From the NCBI GenBank assembly GCA_027579435.1, contig JANBPK010000920.1, positions 124,001 through 188,000 of the forward strand: 64,000 nt of DNA, given 5' to 3'. This document shows, piece by piece, positions 33,467-46,145 of the stretch; within the stretch, counting starts at the first letter, position 1, and every line of letters starts with the position of its first letter. The translations under genes were made by a program, and so were the position numbers. The stretch is from Candolleomyces eurysporus (taxonomy: Eukaryota > Basidiomycota > Agaricomycetes > Agaricales > Psathyrellaceae). The notes beneath the pieces were generated by a model. It was not told where the DNA came from and ran no database searches. It saw nothing but the letters and a program-made list of their open reading frames with translations.

Positions 33467-34765
33467 ATGTTGCGTTCCCGTCATCTCAAGGAAGATTCTC
33501 GCTTCCTAGTCACTGCCCGTCAACAAGGCAACATTTTACGAGCCTTGCTCCGAAGATTATGCAGCCTCCCAAGAAACCTGAGCTCCACGCGCCCACTTCC
33601 TGAGCTCTCCGTCGACGTTCTTCGGGAAATATTTACCGCGCTCCTTGATCTGTTTTGCAGTTGGTACCAGAGGAACGAATGTCTGCTTCGCGTTTCTCAA
33701 GTCTGCTCGCTCTGGCGCGACGCAGCACTTGGCGATCCCCGTCTGTGGGCAAGGGTCCTCAATCCTAACGACCCATGTCCTCCACGATTCAAAGAGGTCC
33801 TATCGCGTGTGAAGGATGCACCTTTTCCTATTGCAAGTGTGATTGGACATGCTCAGTCCTATCCATTGACGCACCTTCAATGGCAGACAATGCTTTCGCA
33901 GATGGCTCGCGTTACCACCATCGATGTTCAGCTCTTTCAAAGGACGACACGGGATGACAAGACATGTCTCGTGGAAATACTAGAGCGGGACGCTCCCTTT
34001 CTAGAAGTGCTAATTATATCCTGTTATCGCAAGGAAGATCCGTTCATCATCTTTCATTCCCCGGTAAAAGGCATGTTTTTCAATGGAATGGCCGCCTCAC
34101 TTCGTACTCTCAAACTCCACAACTGTATTATCATCCCTATTGCGACCTCATTCCCGAACCTCGCCGACCTGACCATCACGTCCTCTACCGAAGAAGCCGA
34201 CATTGCCTACCTCCTCGCCTGGTGGAACATGTGCTGCTCTGGGAAGCTGTCGTCTCTCGAGACCCTATCTACACAGGGTGTCACATTCAGCTCGAGCTTT
34301 CCGGTGAACCGATGCTCTGCTGCACAGGGCTCGATGCCCCAGAGCCTCAGAATGATTCATTTGACCGGCGACTTAGACGCTTGTGTTTGGATGCTTGACC
34401 GAGACGGGTTTGGGCTTCCTCCATCTTGTAGCTTGCGACTTTACGTTGCTGGTCCGACTTGGCCGCCGCTTGCTTTAGAGCGCGAGGAGCTGCCTGACTC
34501 CGTCTTATACCCCGAGCGAGTTCTGGATGGATTGCTCTCTGAAATGTGGAGAGTGGACGCGAGCCCATGCTTGAAATTCATTCTCGACGCCGAGAATTTT
34601 AGGTTCAAGCATGTGTCTGCCGTTCGAACGATATATATTCGTGGGGAGACGGGTGATCCAGGCGACGGCGCGTTCCGTCGCATAATGCAAAAGGTTATTA
34701 GCGGAGATATCGTCACCAAGTTGAATCTCACTCCGAGTACTGGAATAAAAGCTCTGAGGCGGTGA
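33467..34765 (+). CDS. F-box-like domain protein 1
   Basis: A single uninterrupted frame of 432 residues. The N-terminal basic stretch precedes an F-box-like motif at about residues 43-90: LPELSVDVLREIFTALLD, then VSQVCSLWRDAALGDPRLWA, the usual Agaricomycete form. F-box proteins recruit substrates to SCF ubiquitin ligases through Skp1. The C-terminal part is a loosely leucine-rich region typical of this family (FLEVLIISCYRKEDP, LRTLKLHNCIIIPIATSFPN, WWNMCCSGKLSSLETLSTQG, SLRMIHLTGDLDACVWML). It shares these blocks with 44288-45671 (WWEMCCSGRLPRLEEFILEG) and, more distantly, 56797-58285. No introns. Substrate unknown; it could also be one of the many expanding F-box genes with no conserved role. 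Confidence 0.85.
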   Translation: MLRSRHLKEDSRFLVTARQQGNILRALLRRLCSLPRNLSSTRPLPELSVDVLREIFTALLDLFCSWYQRNECLLRVSQVCSLWRDAALGDPRLWARVLNPNDPCPPRFKEVLSRVKDAPFPIASVIGHAQSYPLTHLQWQTMLSQMARVTTIDVQLFQRTTRDDKTCLVEILERDAPFLEVLIISCYRKEDPFIIFHSPVKGMFFNGMAASLRTLKLHNCIIIPIATSFPNLADLTITSSTEEADIAYLLAWWNMCCSGKLSSLETLSTQGVTFSSSFPVNRCSAAQGSMPQSLRMIHLTGDLDACVWMLDRDGFGLPPSCSLRLYVAGPTWPPLALEREELPDSVLYPERVLDGLLSEMWRVDASPCLKFILDAENFRFKHVSAVRTIYIRGETGDPGDGAFRRIMQKVISGDIVTKLNLTPSTGIKALRR

Positions 34766-35804
34766 AAATGTCTGCCAGCTGGTCCTTGTCACGGTTATGT
34801 GGCAAATGTTGTCCTAACATAACCATTCTTCATGACATTCCCCACATCTGATCCAATAATAAGCCTACACCCTGAGCGTTGAGTTTTGTATTTTTCTCCA
34901 AGAGAATACCAAGCCTGCCAAGGTCCACACATATTTTTCTCTCCTCGACTTCGAGACGTTACGGTTGGCAATGAGGCCGAGTATCATGGCGGCTGGCCAG
35001 ACTCAGCGGAAGCACGATTCCTATTCACAAATGGGGTTAAATGTTCTGGAGGCTCGGGCCCCCGATAACCCCGACAGTGGTTGCTGGTTTCAAGTTGGTG
35101 CTATGCTAGACTGGCGCTCCTTGAGTTTCTGCATTTCGTAACCTTTTTGAAACCGTGGCTTCAACTTTCGGTGGGGATTGAAAGTTTCAAAGCGCTGAAG
35201 AACCTTGTCAGGAGCTAATGCACATTGTATATTCCGACGGGTCCGCGCGCCGACGCTCTCAGGCCTGCCACCTGCCGTTCCGGCAAACTCCTTATCGATT
35301 CAGCAAGCCGTCACTCAAACCAGGAAGCTGGTCTTGGCTGAGCGCCCAAGAACGCACTCAATTTGCCTCATGTCTGAAGGCGAGGCTGTCCTCGAGGCCA
35401 TTTGAGGGCATGCGCCCGCCAACTTATTGCTTCCCCCTCCTCTCAGTGCTTCTGAAGCCATGTCTTGAGAACTCGATGGGTGACAATTAGTTTGAAATTG
35501 AATTTAATTAGCTCGGCTCGCAACCATTCTTGATGAAGCGATGAAGCGATTCACCCTTTTTAGTACAAGTTAGGAGTTTATCTAAAAATACGGAATCAAT
35601 TCGGGCTTGGCACCGCAGGGCGCTAAATTGACAAGGGACCCAATGGACCCTTGACTTTGACATACATATAAAACCTGCCCAATCGGACCATTCGAGTTTC
35701 CTTGCCACTCGTTGCCCCTCTTCCTTCCTCCCTTCCCCTCGCCTCCCGTTCCCCCTCCATAGCGCCGCTTTAACGATCTCGACACGCTCCTCACTATTTC
35801 CGCG
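34766..35804. other. Intergenic, no gene recognised
   Basis: 3' flank of the F-box-like gene and promoter of the deacetylase, which ends in a pyrimidine-rich tract (cttccttcctcccttcccc) before the start. No gene recognised. Confidence 0.45.
35667..35673 (+). promoter_or_regulatory. TATA box of the chitin deacetylase gene
   Basis: TATAAAA in 'catacatataaaacctgcc', 132-138 bases before the ATG at 35805, followed by a CT-rich stretch. Confidence 0.5.
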
Positions 35805-37209
35805 ATGATGACCCGATTGAGCTCGATTTTGCTTGCGTTTACTCTTGCAGCGACTTACGCATCCGCCGCTGTATTGCACTTTGGCTTGGGGACTGGACTG
35901 GGACGACGTGCGCCAGCAGAGGTTATTACACACTGCACTGTGCCCGGAACCGTTGCACTCACTTTTGTGAGTCCAAGTTGACTATTACAGTCGTGTGCGG
36001 TAGTACAGCTCGCTGACCATGTTTCATCCTCATGTAGGACGATGGACCGTATACCTGGATGTGCGTTGCCATTTCTTGGGCTCAGGTCATCAGACGACCT
36101 TTGTCGTCTGATAGCCATGGTTGAATTGAACTTGGACTTACGTTACGTGTCCACATCGTATCTTAGGACTGAAATTAGCGATGCCATGACCAACGCCGGG
36201 GCGAACGGAACTTTCTTCTTCAGTGCGTAGCCTTTGCTGATCGGTGGCGGCATGCCTTTTTCCAAACGTTTACTGACAATTGTTGCGTCCACTAGATGGT
36301 AACAACTGGGGCTGTATCTACGATGAGGCTATGGCTGCGCGGGTCAAGTACGCGTATGACCATAATCACCAGGTTGCATCGCATACTTGGCAGCATCTTC
36401 ACTTGAACACGCTCAACGAGCATCAACGTATGACTATTCCTCCATTCTTGGCAATGTACTATGCTTATTAGTCGATTTCATCTGCAGTCCATGTTCAGAT
36501 GTGGTTGGTAGAAGGTACGTTTGTAGCATTGAGCGGCGGCTCTGCGAGTGCTAATACGCTTTTTTTTCGCTCTTCAGAGGCCATTTACAAGATCACTGGT
36601 GCTTACATCGCCTTCACCCGACCTCGTCAGTCCAACTCCATTCCTCGGTTCTGCACCGCCCGCTCACATCCCTTGTACAGCTTTCGGTGAATACAATGAT
36701 CTTGTGCTTGAAGTGGCTGGTATGCGAGGCCAGATCGTTGCTAACTGGGACTTCGAGTGAGCATTTCAATCCTCGATCGTTCGCATCCATTCTTAATTCT
36801 GGGCTTTTCATTACAGCTCTGGTGACACCGGAGGTCTCACTGGTCAACAAAGTCTCAATCAGTACAGGACCCTCATTGCTTCCCAACCGGAGTCTATCCT
36901 CACTCTCAACCACGAGATTAACCCCGACACTGTGTAAGTTTTCCTTCCTATGCCTTCTCACTTTCCCTGACTTTGCACCTCGCGATGCATGCAGCCAAAT
37001 CCTTCCTCAAGTCATCGCCGACTTGCAAGCCGCTGGATATCGCCTCACGACTCTGGCAGACTGCTTGGGCGTTGAGCCTTATCAGTTCGTCAGCGAGCCT
37101 TCCGAGCGTGACGTACGTCCCTTGTCCTTATTGCGGGTCCCACCTGACTGACGTCCTGAACGAACCTTATATCTGACAGTCGAGCTGGACATGCGAAGGC
37201 AGGGCTTAA
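35805..37209 (+). CDS. Secreted chitin deacetylase (polysaccharide deacetylase, CE4)
   Basis: Removes N-acetyl groups from chitin to give chitosan in the cell wall or extracellular space. The start is ATG at 35805 with a signal peptide MMTRLSSILLAFTLAATYAS. About nine small exons give about 240 residues. CE4 motifs in order: TFDDGPYTW (Asp base and metal Asp; split by an intron after ALTF), NGTFFFNGNNWGCIYDEA, SHTWQHLHLNTL (metal-binding His pair), FTRPPFGEYND (motif 3), ANWDFDSGDTGG (motif 4) and LTLNHEI (motif 5 His). It ends GVEPYQFVSEPSERDSSWTC and a stop at 37209. All catalytic and zinc/cobalt ligands appear present. There is no carbohydrate-binding module and no evident GPI signal, so it is probably secreted freely. 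The second His motif has Leu where many relatives have Pro. I saw no frame breaks. Confidence 0.92.
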
Positions 37210-37836
37210 TTTTGACAGGAATAGAACTCGGGAAGATACAGCTCATGTCCCACGGAAACCCCCAGACACTTGACCATCGGCGCTAATAATTCAATACGAC
37301 CTTCACGCTAGAACGATTAATCCATCTAGGCCTTGCATATCATCCTCTGCATCATCACTTGACGATTATTTACGAACATTACTTCCATCGGACACCTTTT
37401 TTACGGACTTTACGGACATTCTATCTTGGTCTATGGGATTCTGCTTTATTGCATGGATTTCATTGGATTTTCTTGCTTTCTGAACGCTTTTTGGGACTTT
37501 TAGATTGAGCGAAACCTTTTGTAGTCACCGTGAGCAGTTGTCGATACTTCCTATTCCCTGGATTCTCAAGCATTTTCTCGGACTACATGCTATCGACATT
37601 TAGTATACAGACGACGAACCTTCACCTTTGCGCCGCCTCCCCCTTACCCATCCATCCACTCCGCACGTGTCTGTTACTATTAATGCAACCTGATTCTACG
37701 CTATATCCGCGTCCGCTACTGACTGGACTGGTGCTCTGGACACGTTGCTTTGCGGCGTGAAATCAGACTGCGTCAGCTTAAAGCTAGTAACTCCATGTTG
37801 AGCCCAGAGGGGCAATCTGAGGTAAGATTTTCAAGT
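37210..37836. other. Intergenic, no gene recognised
   Basis: Convergent 3' flanks of the deacetylase and DUF6533 gene C. AT-rich and T-rich tracts near 37380-37510 fit a terminator region but no clear signal can be assigned. Confidence 0.4.
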
Positions 37837-39621
37837 CTACACCATACGAGAGGTAGACGAAGACGGCTCATTCTGGTGCAACCACCGAGCGGCTGCAGAA
37901 GGGACGACCTCAGAGCATTGCGGCTCTGCATAACCGATTTCCTGGCGTGATGTTTGAGAGCGACAACTACGATCACGCTCTTCATATGTTTCCGTTGTTT
38001 CGGCGCTGTCACGATACTGCGAAGCGAATGAAGGCATCCCAGAATCGAGAGCAGGAATATCATTGGTCTGCGCGGCGTCGTCAGACCCTTGCCACTCCCG
38101 AACGTGCAGCAGGAATCGGGCAGCCATAATCCCGGAAATTCTATATGAATGATGCATGTTGGTCAGTTGGCTGTTTCAATTGACTTCAAGGCGGGATTCA
38201 AGGTGCATGAGACGTACGGCATGGTGAGGGCATTGAGAAGTCTTTGGAAGAATGACCCGGCCTGGTGACAACAGAGTTAGAGGATACATCCATATAAACG
38301 GCGCTGGTATTTACCGGCGCGGCCTAGAATGAGTGTTTGTTCAGAATTCTCTGACGCTCGAGCAGGGAGTAAGGCTTACATAGTTTAGAATCATCGCGGT
38401 TGTCGTGAACGCAGTCACAAATCTAATTTTGGAGTGATATATAAAGATTCCCCGGGTGCGGCCAAAACAGGGCGAGTCTGCTTACCCAGTGTACAGAAAG
38501 CCTAGATTCTCAAATGTAAGCATGTCAAAGTCAGGAAGGTATGACAAGGTCACCACCAACCTTCTTTCAGCATAAAAAACACGAGACTGTTCCTCTCAGG
38601 AAGCTTCATAGGCCCGACCTTTTTCATGCTTCGGAAACACCCGACGGCAAGGAAGACAGTCGAGGTAATTTCAAACACCACCATAGAAGTTGAGACGAGA
38701 TCCGTCGCTGCAGATCACTTTGTGAGCACCGATCGAATAAGGGAAGACTGAATACAGCGCATACCACTGTAAGGTCAATGTCAGCAGAGCCATAACTTCG
38801 ATATTTGAAAACATACTTACACTCGTGCACTCGCCGTAGCCAGCAGCTTCTGACCAGTGCAAGAAACTTGTGGAACATGGAGCTATGAAACATTGGGAAT
38901 CCGGGAGCAGCGTCATCGAAAGGATCAATGCTTACAATTGCGGAAACGGCGACTACGAGGCCCATCGCTATAAACAAGCCGACTATCCAGAGATTGTACT
39001 CAAACATTGCACAAGTTCGAGAGCCAAGAATTGCTAGTGAAAGTCGTTGGCTCCTCGCCTTTGTACATATGACTCAGGAGACTCACCGAGCACGCCAATT
39101 CTACCCAAGACTCCAATCGCGGCTGAAACGATGTACGCCGTATCACAGCTGATAATAACGACCGTAGGTGAGCGATTGAGTGATCTCCCATTGCAGAAAG
39201 GAACTAGCCGACTAGAAGACAGTCAATGCAATGAACCCCCGAATGGCTCCGGACGGACTCACCCTCATATGCATGTATTTGTTGGACAAGCCCACGAAAT
39301 AGATGGCGTTGGATAGAAGGGAGTACCGGCAGAACAAGTACATGATCGTCAAAAAGTGGAGTGGCTTTCCCCATATATGTCGAATCTCGCGGCTGAAGGT
39401 CAGAGAGTAGTCATAGTATATCAATGCTAAGTTCGAGGTTCTCGGTCAGATCCCAGTCCTAGCAGCAAAGGTTCAGCTCAAGGCTTCATGCGTACCAAGG
39501 CTCGAGTATTGAATAGAGAACTGAATGATCCTGATCGACGAAACGCTTGAGTAAACGGATTAAGTTAAGTCGTAGGAAGAGCATACTGGATATGAGTATC
39601 TGCGCTGGTGGTCATCGACAT
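37837..39621 (-). CDS. DUF6533 domain seven-helix membrane protein, copy C
   Basis: The start is ATG at 39621 (MSMTTSADTHI). A 55-60 nt intron leads to QIIQFSIQYSSLA, another to LIYYDYSLTFSREIRHIWGK, the DUF6533 hallmark, and PLHFLTIMYLFCRYSLLSNA (helix 2). Later helices include MFEYNLWIVGLFIAMGLVVA. The last exon has RISGIMAARFLLHVREWQG (membrane-exit motif), then a Ser/Thr/Asp/Glu-rich tail, stop TAG at 37837. It pairs with gene D (40792-42550): same exon plan, similar start, and the same REWQG motif. This pair is clearly distinct from A/B. Role unknown; it may be a receptor-like protein by topology only. Confidence 0.75.
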
Positions 39622-40791
39622 CGAGACGCGCTAATGGGACCAGCCCATAGGGAGCGAAGAAGACAAACCCACACTGGGCAGTAATATAGGGAGGCCGAGG
39701 GCACAGCACTGACAAAGAAGAACGCTGTGACGTGATGTTTGATCATCATCATTTGACAGCAACTCAATGAAGCATCCCATCTCCGAGAACCGACAAACGG
39801 TGGATGGCAAATGGTGGATGGCAGACGGTGGATGGCATCTCCGCAGCGCTACGCTGGCACAGGATCTCACATAAAGTACTATCTTGCGGACGAGAGCCAG
39901 TAGGGCGAGGTGGACAACCGGGATTTCATCCTCACTCACGCCAGGCCGCCAAAATAGCACCGCCGGATGACTGATTAGAGCGGGCTCGGCGTTAGTGATA
40001 CGCCTTAGGCATTCTGAAACACTGTTGAAGCCTGGGATCCAACTTTTCGGCAGACGGTAAGATGTTTGCAAAACGGGTGCAAAAGGTCTTCGTTTCTAAT
40101 AAATCTCTGGCGATGCGCAGACGGCAATTATTTGGGAGTTTTCCGCTTGCGAAATAGGCGAATCCGCGAATTGCAGGCTGCAAAAGACAATAATCGCGTT
40201 TACATCACATTCATGATTCTGGCCCAATGCAGTATAGTATCAGAAGGTTCGAATGAGTCGTTTCGCAACGATCTTGCCGAATACAAACAGTTAGATCCCA
40301 GCAGTGAAGGGCGTCCTTCACCATCATGAACGAGGAGTGATCCAAGAACTTACTCGAAACAAAAGAAAAAGCTCCGGTCCTCTGGCAATTCAATTATCAT
40401 GGCTTGGATGACTGGCAATTCAATTATTATGTCCAAAGCGAGACGCCTTAGTGAATGAAGGTGGGAGATATCTAGATATTGGATTTCGTTGACAACAATG
40501 GTGCCAATTCTGCCTGCGGGCAACTCTCCTTCGTGGCGATGTTCTGTGTGGGCCTTCCTAGCATCTTACCCTCCAAGGACGGAAGTCAACAGTGCTAACT
40601 GCCTTAAAGCGTAAATCACCCTATCTAGAGCCAGTGCCGAGGGGCCATTTGCTGTGAACAAAGATCAGCGCTGATAGGGAACGAACGCCAAGAATAGATA
40701 CCGACTTATCATGGGACAATCACTGCCCTTTTACACTCGTCCGCGTTTCAGATTGTGAAGGGGCCTTGCTCAAGCCTTGAAACCCAGCGCG
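39622..40791. other. Intergenic, no gene recognised
   Basis: Promoter of gene C and 3' flank of gene D. Contains a short direct repeat 'ggtggatggca' three times (39792-39836). No gene recognised. Confidence 0.4.
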
Positions 40792-42550
40792 TCATACGAA
40801 ACATGGACTTGACGCTTCGCGTTCGCGAGACCGACATCTCCAGATGTCTTCTAGTGTAGAATTCGAAGCAGCGCCCATGACCGCTGGTCTCGAACTCTGG
40901 GGAGGATCGAAGTCATCGTCGGCCCCAAAAGTCTCGATTGTCTCGAGCGAGCCATTACGGGCGACTTGGAAGTCTCCGATAGAGGCAGGGTCCTCGGATT
41001 TGCAATCGTCTGATGTCCCTCCGCCTTGCCACTCCCGAACGTGCAAGAGAAACCTGGCTGTCATCATCCCAGATATTCTGTGAAACGAGCTCGATTAGCC
41101 AAATACCAACCGGGATTATTAGCATAGGCCACGCACGGCATGGTTAGGCCGTTCAATAAACGCTGAAAGAACGATCCGGCCTGGAGAAAATGGGTCAACT
41201 TCTAGCCGTTTGTCAAGAATGATGGACTTACAGGAGCGGTCTATTGGAAAAATTCGCCGTCAGATATTGTTTAATGCAATGACAATTGAGTGCTCACGTA
41301 TTGCAGGATCATGGACGCAGTTGTGAAAATGGTGACAAATCTGGATCGAATGGTTATGAGCGCTTGAGGTGTCATGATACAATCTAGAATAGAATAGCGT
41401 ACCCCGAGTACAATAGGCCTATCATCAAAGGGATCCACTATAAGCCCAAGGAACATACGGAGTAATCCAAGCGCTCACCTTCCTTGAGCATCAAGAAGAC
41501 CAAGCTGTCCTTCTGCTCCTTCAGAGAACCGACGGACTTCAGACTTCGAACGCATCCGTAGGCGAGCAAGCCTGTCGCCAGGAGCTCGTAAATCAAGGTA
41601 GTCACTGCCATAACATCGGCCGCTTGAAGAAAATACCAAAAAAGAGCCTCGAATTAGTCTGAATAGGGAGGGTAGGTAGAAAGAACAGTACAGCTGGAAT
41701 ACTGCATGAGTAACTTTGTACGAGCATAAGAGGAACTAAACTCACATTCGATTTGCCGGATTGGCGGTCACCTTGGACCCATCACAGGAAACGTATGGGA
41801 CATGCACCTAACGATCGCATATCCATGAGTACGTGCTCGTGCTGTAAGGAAGTGGCCCTGGAAGCGTACAATAGCAGAAGCCGATACCGTCGCTCCAAGG
41901 ATCACAAATATGGCTATGACAATGCGATTGTTATGGAAGATCGAGCAAGTTCGTGCTCCAAGAATCGCTGGAAAGGCATCAGTATCATCAAGAAGAATGT
42001 CTGGATATGACTAACTCAGGATACCGACTCTGCCGAAGATCCCGACAGACGCAGAGAGGAGGTACATGGAATTGCAGCTGGAATGGGCCCGCCAAGAGCG
42101 ATAAGGTATTGTCCACGATGTAGAGAGCGTTACTTCAACTGACTGTGAATTTATGAGTAAACGTGCGGAATGAGGTACTTTCCGCTCACTCACCCTTTCA
42201 ATCATAGACATATTCTTGTTGATCAAGCCCGCTAAGTAGACCACATTGGCCACGAGAGCATATCGGCACAAGAAATACATGATTGTCAAAAGATGAAACG
42301 GCCTCTTCCAGACATAGAGGATTTCGCGCTCCAGCGTCAAGAAGTAGTCATAATAAATCAAAGCTATGCGATCACGTTCGCCTGTCAGCGAATCGCCTTC
42401 CTTGGATCTTGCTATTGCACTCACCTAAACTCGAGTATTGAATACAGAACTGAATGAGGCTGTACGGAGAACAAAAGACAATGAGCGGCAGAGCACATAA
42501 ACCGAAAAATGAACGCACTTGACATGTGAGTCGATGTTTGTAGTGGCCAT
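40792..42550 (-). CDS. DUF6533 domain seven-helix membrane protein, copy D
   Basis: The start is ATG at 42550 (MATTNIDSHV). Introns join to NLIQFCIQYSSLA and LIYYDYFLTLEREILYVWKR, the DUF6533 core, then FLCRYALVANVVYLAGLINK. Next exons: CNSMYLLSASVGIFGRV-AIL and GARTCSIFHNNRIVIAIFVI (helix 4), then a 62-nt intron to VHVPYVSCDGSKVTANPANR. VMAVTTLIYELLATGLLAYG (helix 5) and RFVTIFTTASMILQ follow. The last exon reads RISGMMTARFLLHVREWQGG, with an acidic Ser-rich tail ending at the TGA at 40792. The extracellular loop has a conserved Cys (YVSCDGS). No 'n' in the coding part. Closest relative is gene C. Function unknown. Confidence 0.78.
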
Positions 42551-44287
42551 CGTGTTGCACAGGGAAAGGGACCAGCCCAAGGGGAATCGTTTGCGGTGCC
42601 GTCGGTATACTTATAAACGAGTCCACTATTGCCTCCGATCGATGCAGAACCCACCGCAACTGCAATTTGTTTCTGTAGGTGACATTTGTGGTCCCTGATC
42701 ATCAATAGAAACAAGACGTCGCGCGTTTTACCAGACCGTTTGCAGATATTTTGCATAGCATTCCTTGCAGTAAATCACCGATCAAGAGCGTGGTATGTCA
42801 AGTCCNGGGGGGTGACATCAGTTATGCTGGAGAAAATTGAAAGCAAGACCGCGTGCCTCGGAAGAGCTGTATCAGAATCTAAGCCTGCTGGTCAGATTTT
42901 CTGCTCTTCCAGGTGGTCTTCGAATACCGGAGAGTTGAACATCGGCACGAGCTTGCATAGCCCAAGATGTGCACAAACAAGCTTCCTGGAATGAAATCGC
43001 TACTATCAGATTTCGCGTACTTCGAAAAGTACCAACCGAAGAAATACTCACACCGCTACGCATCGAGTGACGAGGACACTCTCTCGGAATTGACTGCATC
43101 AAGCTTCCATAACCCCACATCTTGCTAATTAGGACGCTGAAACGGTACAACGTACTAGGTTCGCAGTTGATGGGTCATTGACATTGACCGCATCAGCACC
43201 AGCGACCCCTGCTGATGGTACACACGGTTCAGGACGACGGCCACCTAGAGGCCTGAGACTGGCATACACTACACTGCGCAGGCCGTTACGAAAAGGCCAT
43301 TGTTTGTTAAGCTGGGCTATCTTGTTCGAAGGTTCGCAATCTATCAGTTAGTAAATCAGGATCATGTTAAGACGTTAACGTCTGATGACGCACCAAGATA
43401 TGAGCTTTCTAGAAGCACAAGAAAAACACTCGTGCTCAAGAGCTTTGAAGGGAAGCGTGATCAAATCTGCCAGACTCTCCGAAACGAGGGAGAGGCAACG
43501 ATGACTGATGAAACCGTTTATGAATATCAGCAACCGGAATGACAGGTTGGATTCAGACCAACTGACGTGTGCAGAGTTAATGGGGATCGTCCGAGCGGAA
43601 ACTGATATGAAATTGAATGAGCAGCATAAACCTGAGTTCATGGTAACGCGGGTGAAAGAAACAGATGTAATGTGCTTGGGAGACGTAAGGTTCGCTCTCG
43701 CCCTGTGAGACAGCGACAGCCTTTCCACGGGCCGCTGTAAGTATTGTTAGTGAATGGAACCCGATGAAGTTCGGGAACACGCGCATCGTCTAGAACGCGT
43801 TGCTGGGAGACCGAAGCAGACCTAATCTGCTGGGAATCGCATCTGTGCTGGCATCAAGGGCACATTAACAGCGTAAGGAATCAAGTTGGTCTGCCGAGAT
43901 AATAGTAAAAAAACGAATATCTGCGGCATTAGATATTCGTTCGTCGCGGTTGACGGTGAAGAAACGGTCGAGCTCGCCGTTCCCGACGACGTCACAACTG
44001 ATGGCGATCACGAGACTTTCCCAAAGATCAATTCAAGGTGGCATCCCAGCAATGTCCTTCTTGGAAGTGAACGCACAGTACGCAAGCTTAAACGCTTGAG
44101 ACCAAAGGCAGAGCTCTTTTTGGGGGCTCTTACCACGAGCTGCCCCAAGCAGTGCTTCCTCGTCCTTCTTTGTGAATCTGATACCCCTTCCAATATCAAC
44201 CAAATTCAGAAAATCCGGCGACGGACAAAGCAGCCGAGCCTTCCCCGGTCAAGTATTTAAACAAGGGGCTTTTCCCTCAGCTCTCCC
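42551..44287. other. Intergenic, no gene recognised
   Basis: About 1.7 kb upstream of two divergent genes (D and F-box-like 2). No gene recognised. An 'n' precedes a G run at 42806. A few 80-120 codon frames exist without family features. Confidence 0.4.
44254..44261 (+). promoter_or_regulatory. AT-rich TATA-like element of F-box-like gene 2
   Basis: TATTTAAA, 27-34 bases before the first ATG at 44288 and 42-49 bases before a second in-frame ATG at 44303. The close spacing leaves it possible that the second ATG is used. Confidence 0.35.
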
Positions 44288-45671
44288 ATGCTCCTTCCAA
44301 AGATGTCTACTGGGAAACCTACCATGCATCCAGCAAAGCTTTGTTCGAGGTCCAAGAGGTCACGACACCCCCGAGCCACTCCGACTCACGCTATCGCCTC
44401 CAACGTTTCAGCACCGGAACACCCTGGCTCAGACATCCCGGCTGACGTCCTCCGCCATATATTTGCAGAGGTCCTCGGCAGCTGCGATTCTTCCCCCGGC
44501 CTCGATAAAAGCCTTCAACAAATCATCCGTCTCTCCCATGTTTGCTCATCTTGGAGGGATGCAGCGCTAGGCGATGGTCGACTCTGGGAGCCCTTCGTCC
44601 GCCTCCCGGATCCCATTCAAGCTCGGTTCGACGCGGTTCTCAAAAGATCTTCCCAAACACCTATAACGTCTATCTCAGGCAAGCTAAGCAATCCGAGTCC
44701 TCAATTGGCGGCACTCCTCTCCCAGCTGCATCGAATCAGACATTTTGAGGCCACCTTCCCTCGCACCTGCTGCGGTGACGAGGTGCAATGTCTTGCCGAT
44801 GCACTGGCACGACCTGCACCTCTACTGGAAGTTCTCGAAATCGATATGCTTGGAGGCCCAGCCCCTTTCGCTACCATCGACCCCCCCCGAGTACAAGTTC
44901 GGCGAACGATTTTCTTCCCTCAAGTTTATCAGACTGGTGGGGTGTGTCTGGACGCCAGCGTCGAGCTTTGACAACCTCGTCACCCTTCATCTCACTTACG
45001 GGATTGGGATCGGTGCAAGCACTGGTGCTAGCGATGGCAGAATTGACCCCTTGTATATCATGAAATGGTGGGAAATGTGCTGTTCTGGTCGACTCCCCAG
45101 ACTGGAGGAGTTTATCCTAGAAGGCATTGGGTTCGGGGCTTCGTATCCTACACTCCGATGCAACCCTATTTCACCAGGCGACTCCATGCCTCCTACTATG
45201 AGCCTCGTGCGTTTGGAAGGAAATTTCGATGCAGTTGCGTGGATACTTGACTGCGACGAGCTCGTGCTTCCCTCATTTTGCGAGCTTCATTTGCGCCTTG
45301 CATTTCCTAGTCCCGGTCGTATTCCACGAGTGCGAGCTCAGACTAGTGAGAATGCCCTGGAAGTCTCCAAACACCCGGAAGTCGTACTTGATAGGGTGTT
45401 GTCACGCATTTGGAAACAGGATTCAAGTCCCTGCAGAAACCTTACTATCATGCTAGGTGCCAGGATGCTCAACCACCAGTCCGCTGTTCGTACCATATCG
45501 GTCGAGGGTCTCCCGGGTACTACCAAGGCTGCATTTTTCGGGCTATTACAGCAGTGCATACTCGGATTCAGCCCAGACTCTGGACAGGCACACCGGAAGA
45601 TGAACATCATCTCTATGGGTCCTTCCAAAACCTACATCGCTAAAGACTTCAATATCCCCTGGCTCCCTTGA
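44288..45671 (+). CDS. F-box-like domain protein 2 (one-base frameshift at a C run)
   Basis: Paralogue of 33467-34765. ATG at 44288 (an in-frame ATG follows at 44303). F-box-like part: DIPADVLRHIFAEVLGS, then LSHVCSSWRDAALGDGRLWE. Later blocks: LLEVLEIDMLGGPAPF, KFGERFSSLKFIRLVGCVW, MKWWEMCCSGRLPRLEEFIL, SLVRLEGNFDAVAWILDCDE and CRNLTIMLGARMLN. The frame shifts at the run of eight C at 44881-44888. Seven C would keep it open, giving IDPPEYKFGE. With one C removed the span is exactly 461 codons. No n marks this site, so it may be an uncorrected sequencing indel or a real frameshift. No introns. It probably acts in SCF ubiquitin ligase recruitment if the F-box still binds Skp1. Confidence 0.8.
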
Positions 45672-46145
45672 GCGAATGATCGCATTTCCGCAAGAGAACC
45701 AGAACCTCGTTCAGCACATCCATTTTCCTCTCTCCCAGGCAAATGATCATGATTCTATCGGCCTCAGTCACGATCATTTAATTCACTTTTTGTACTAGTA
45801 ATCGTACCTGGACCCTCCCAATAACCAGCCATAAACGTAAATCGTGGACGTATTGTAACTATGTAGTGCATTGGTCATCATCGATGATCCAACGAAGATT
45901 GATACTTATATTCTATGCATTTAAACCTCCGTCTTCGGCAAACATTGAGTTTAGGACAGAAGCGCTATTGGAGACCTAGTCTGGAGAAAAACTGTCGATA
46001 TTTGAGAGAGCGCCTTCGAGAGATCGCGTGTTGAACAGACGATCGAACAAAAGATCGAGGCGTATAAATATCCTTTATCTACGCCAGCCGTAACAAACCA
46101 ATATACCGACGCTAGCAATTACCTCGCCCCTCCCCCTCGCCTGGA
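45672..46145. other. Intergenic, no gene recognised
   Basis: 3' flank of F-box-like gene 2 and promoter of the next gene. No gene recognised. Confidence 0.45.
46063..46070 (+). promoter_or_regulatory. TATA box of the O-fucosyltransferase-like gene
   Basis: TATAAATA, 76-83 bases before the ATG at 46146. Confidence 0.45.
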
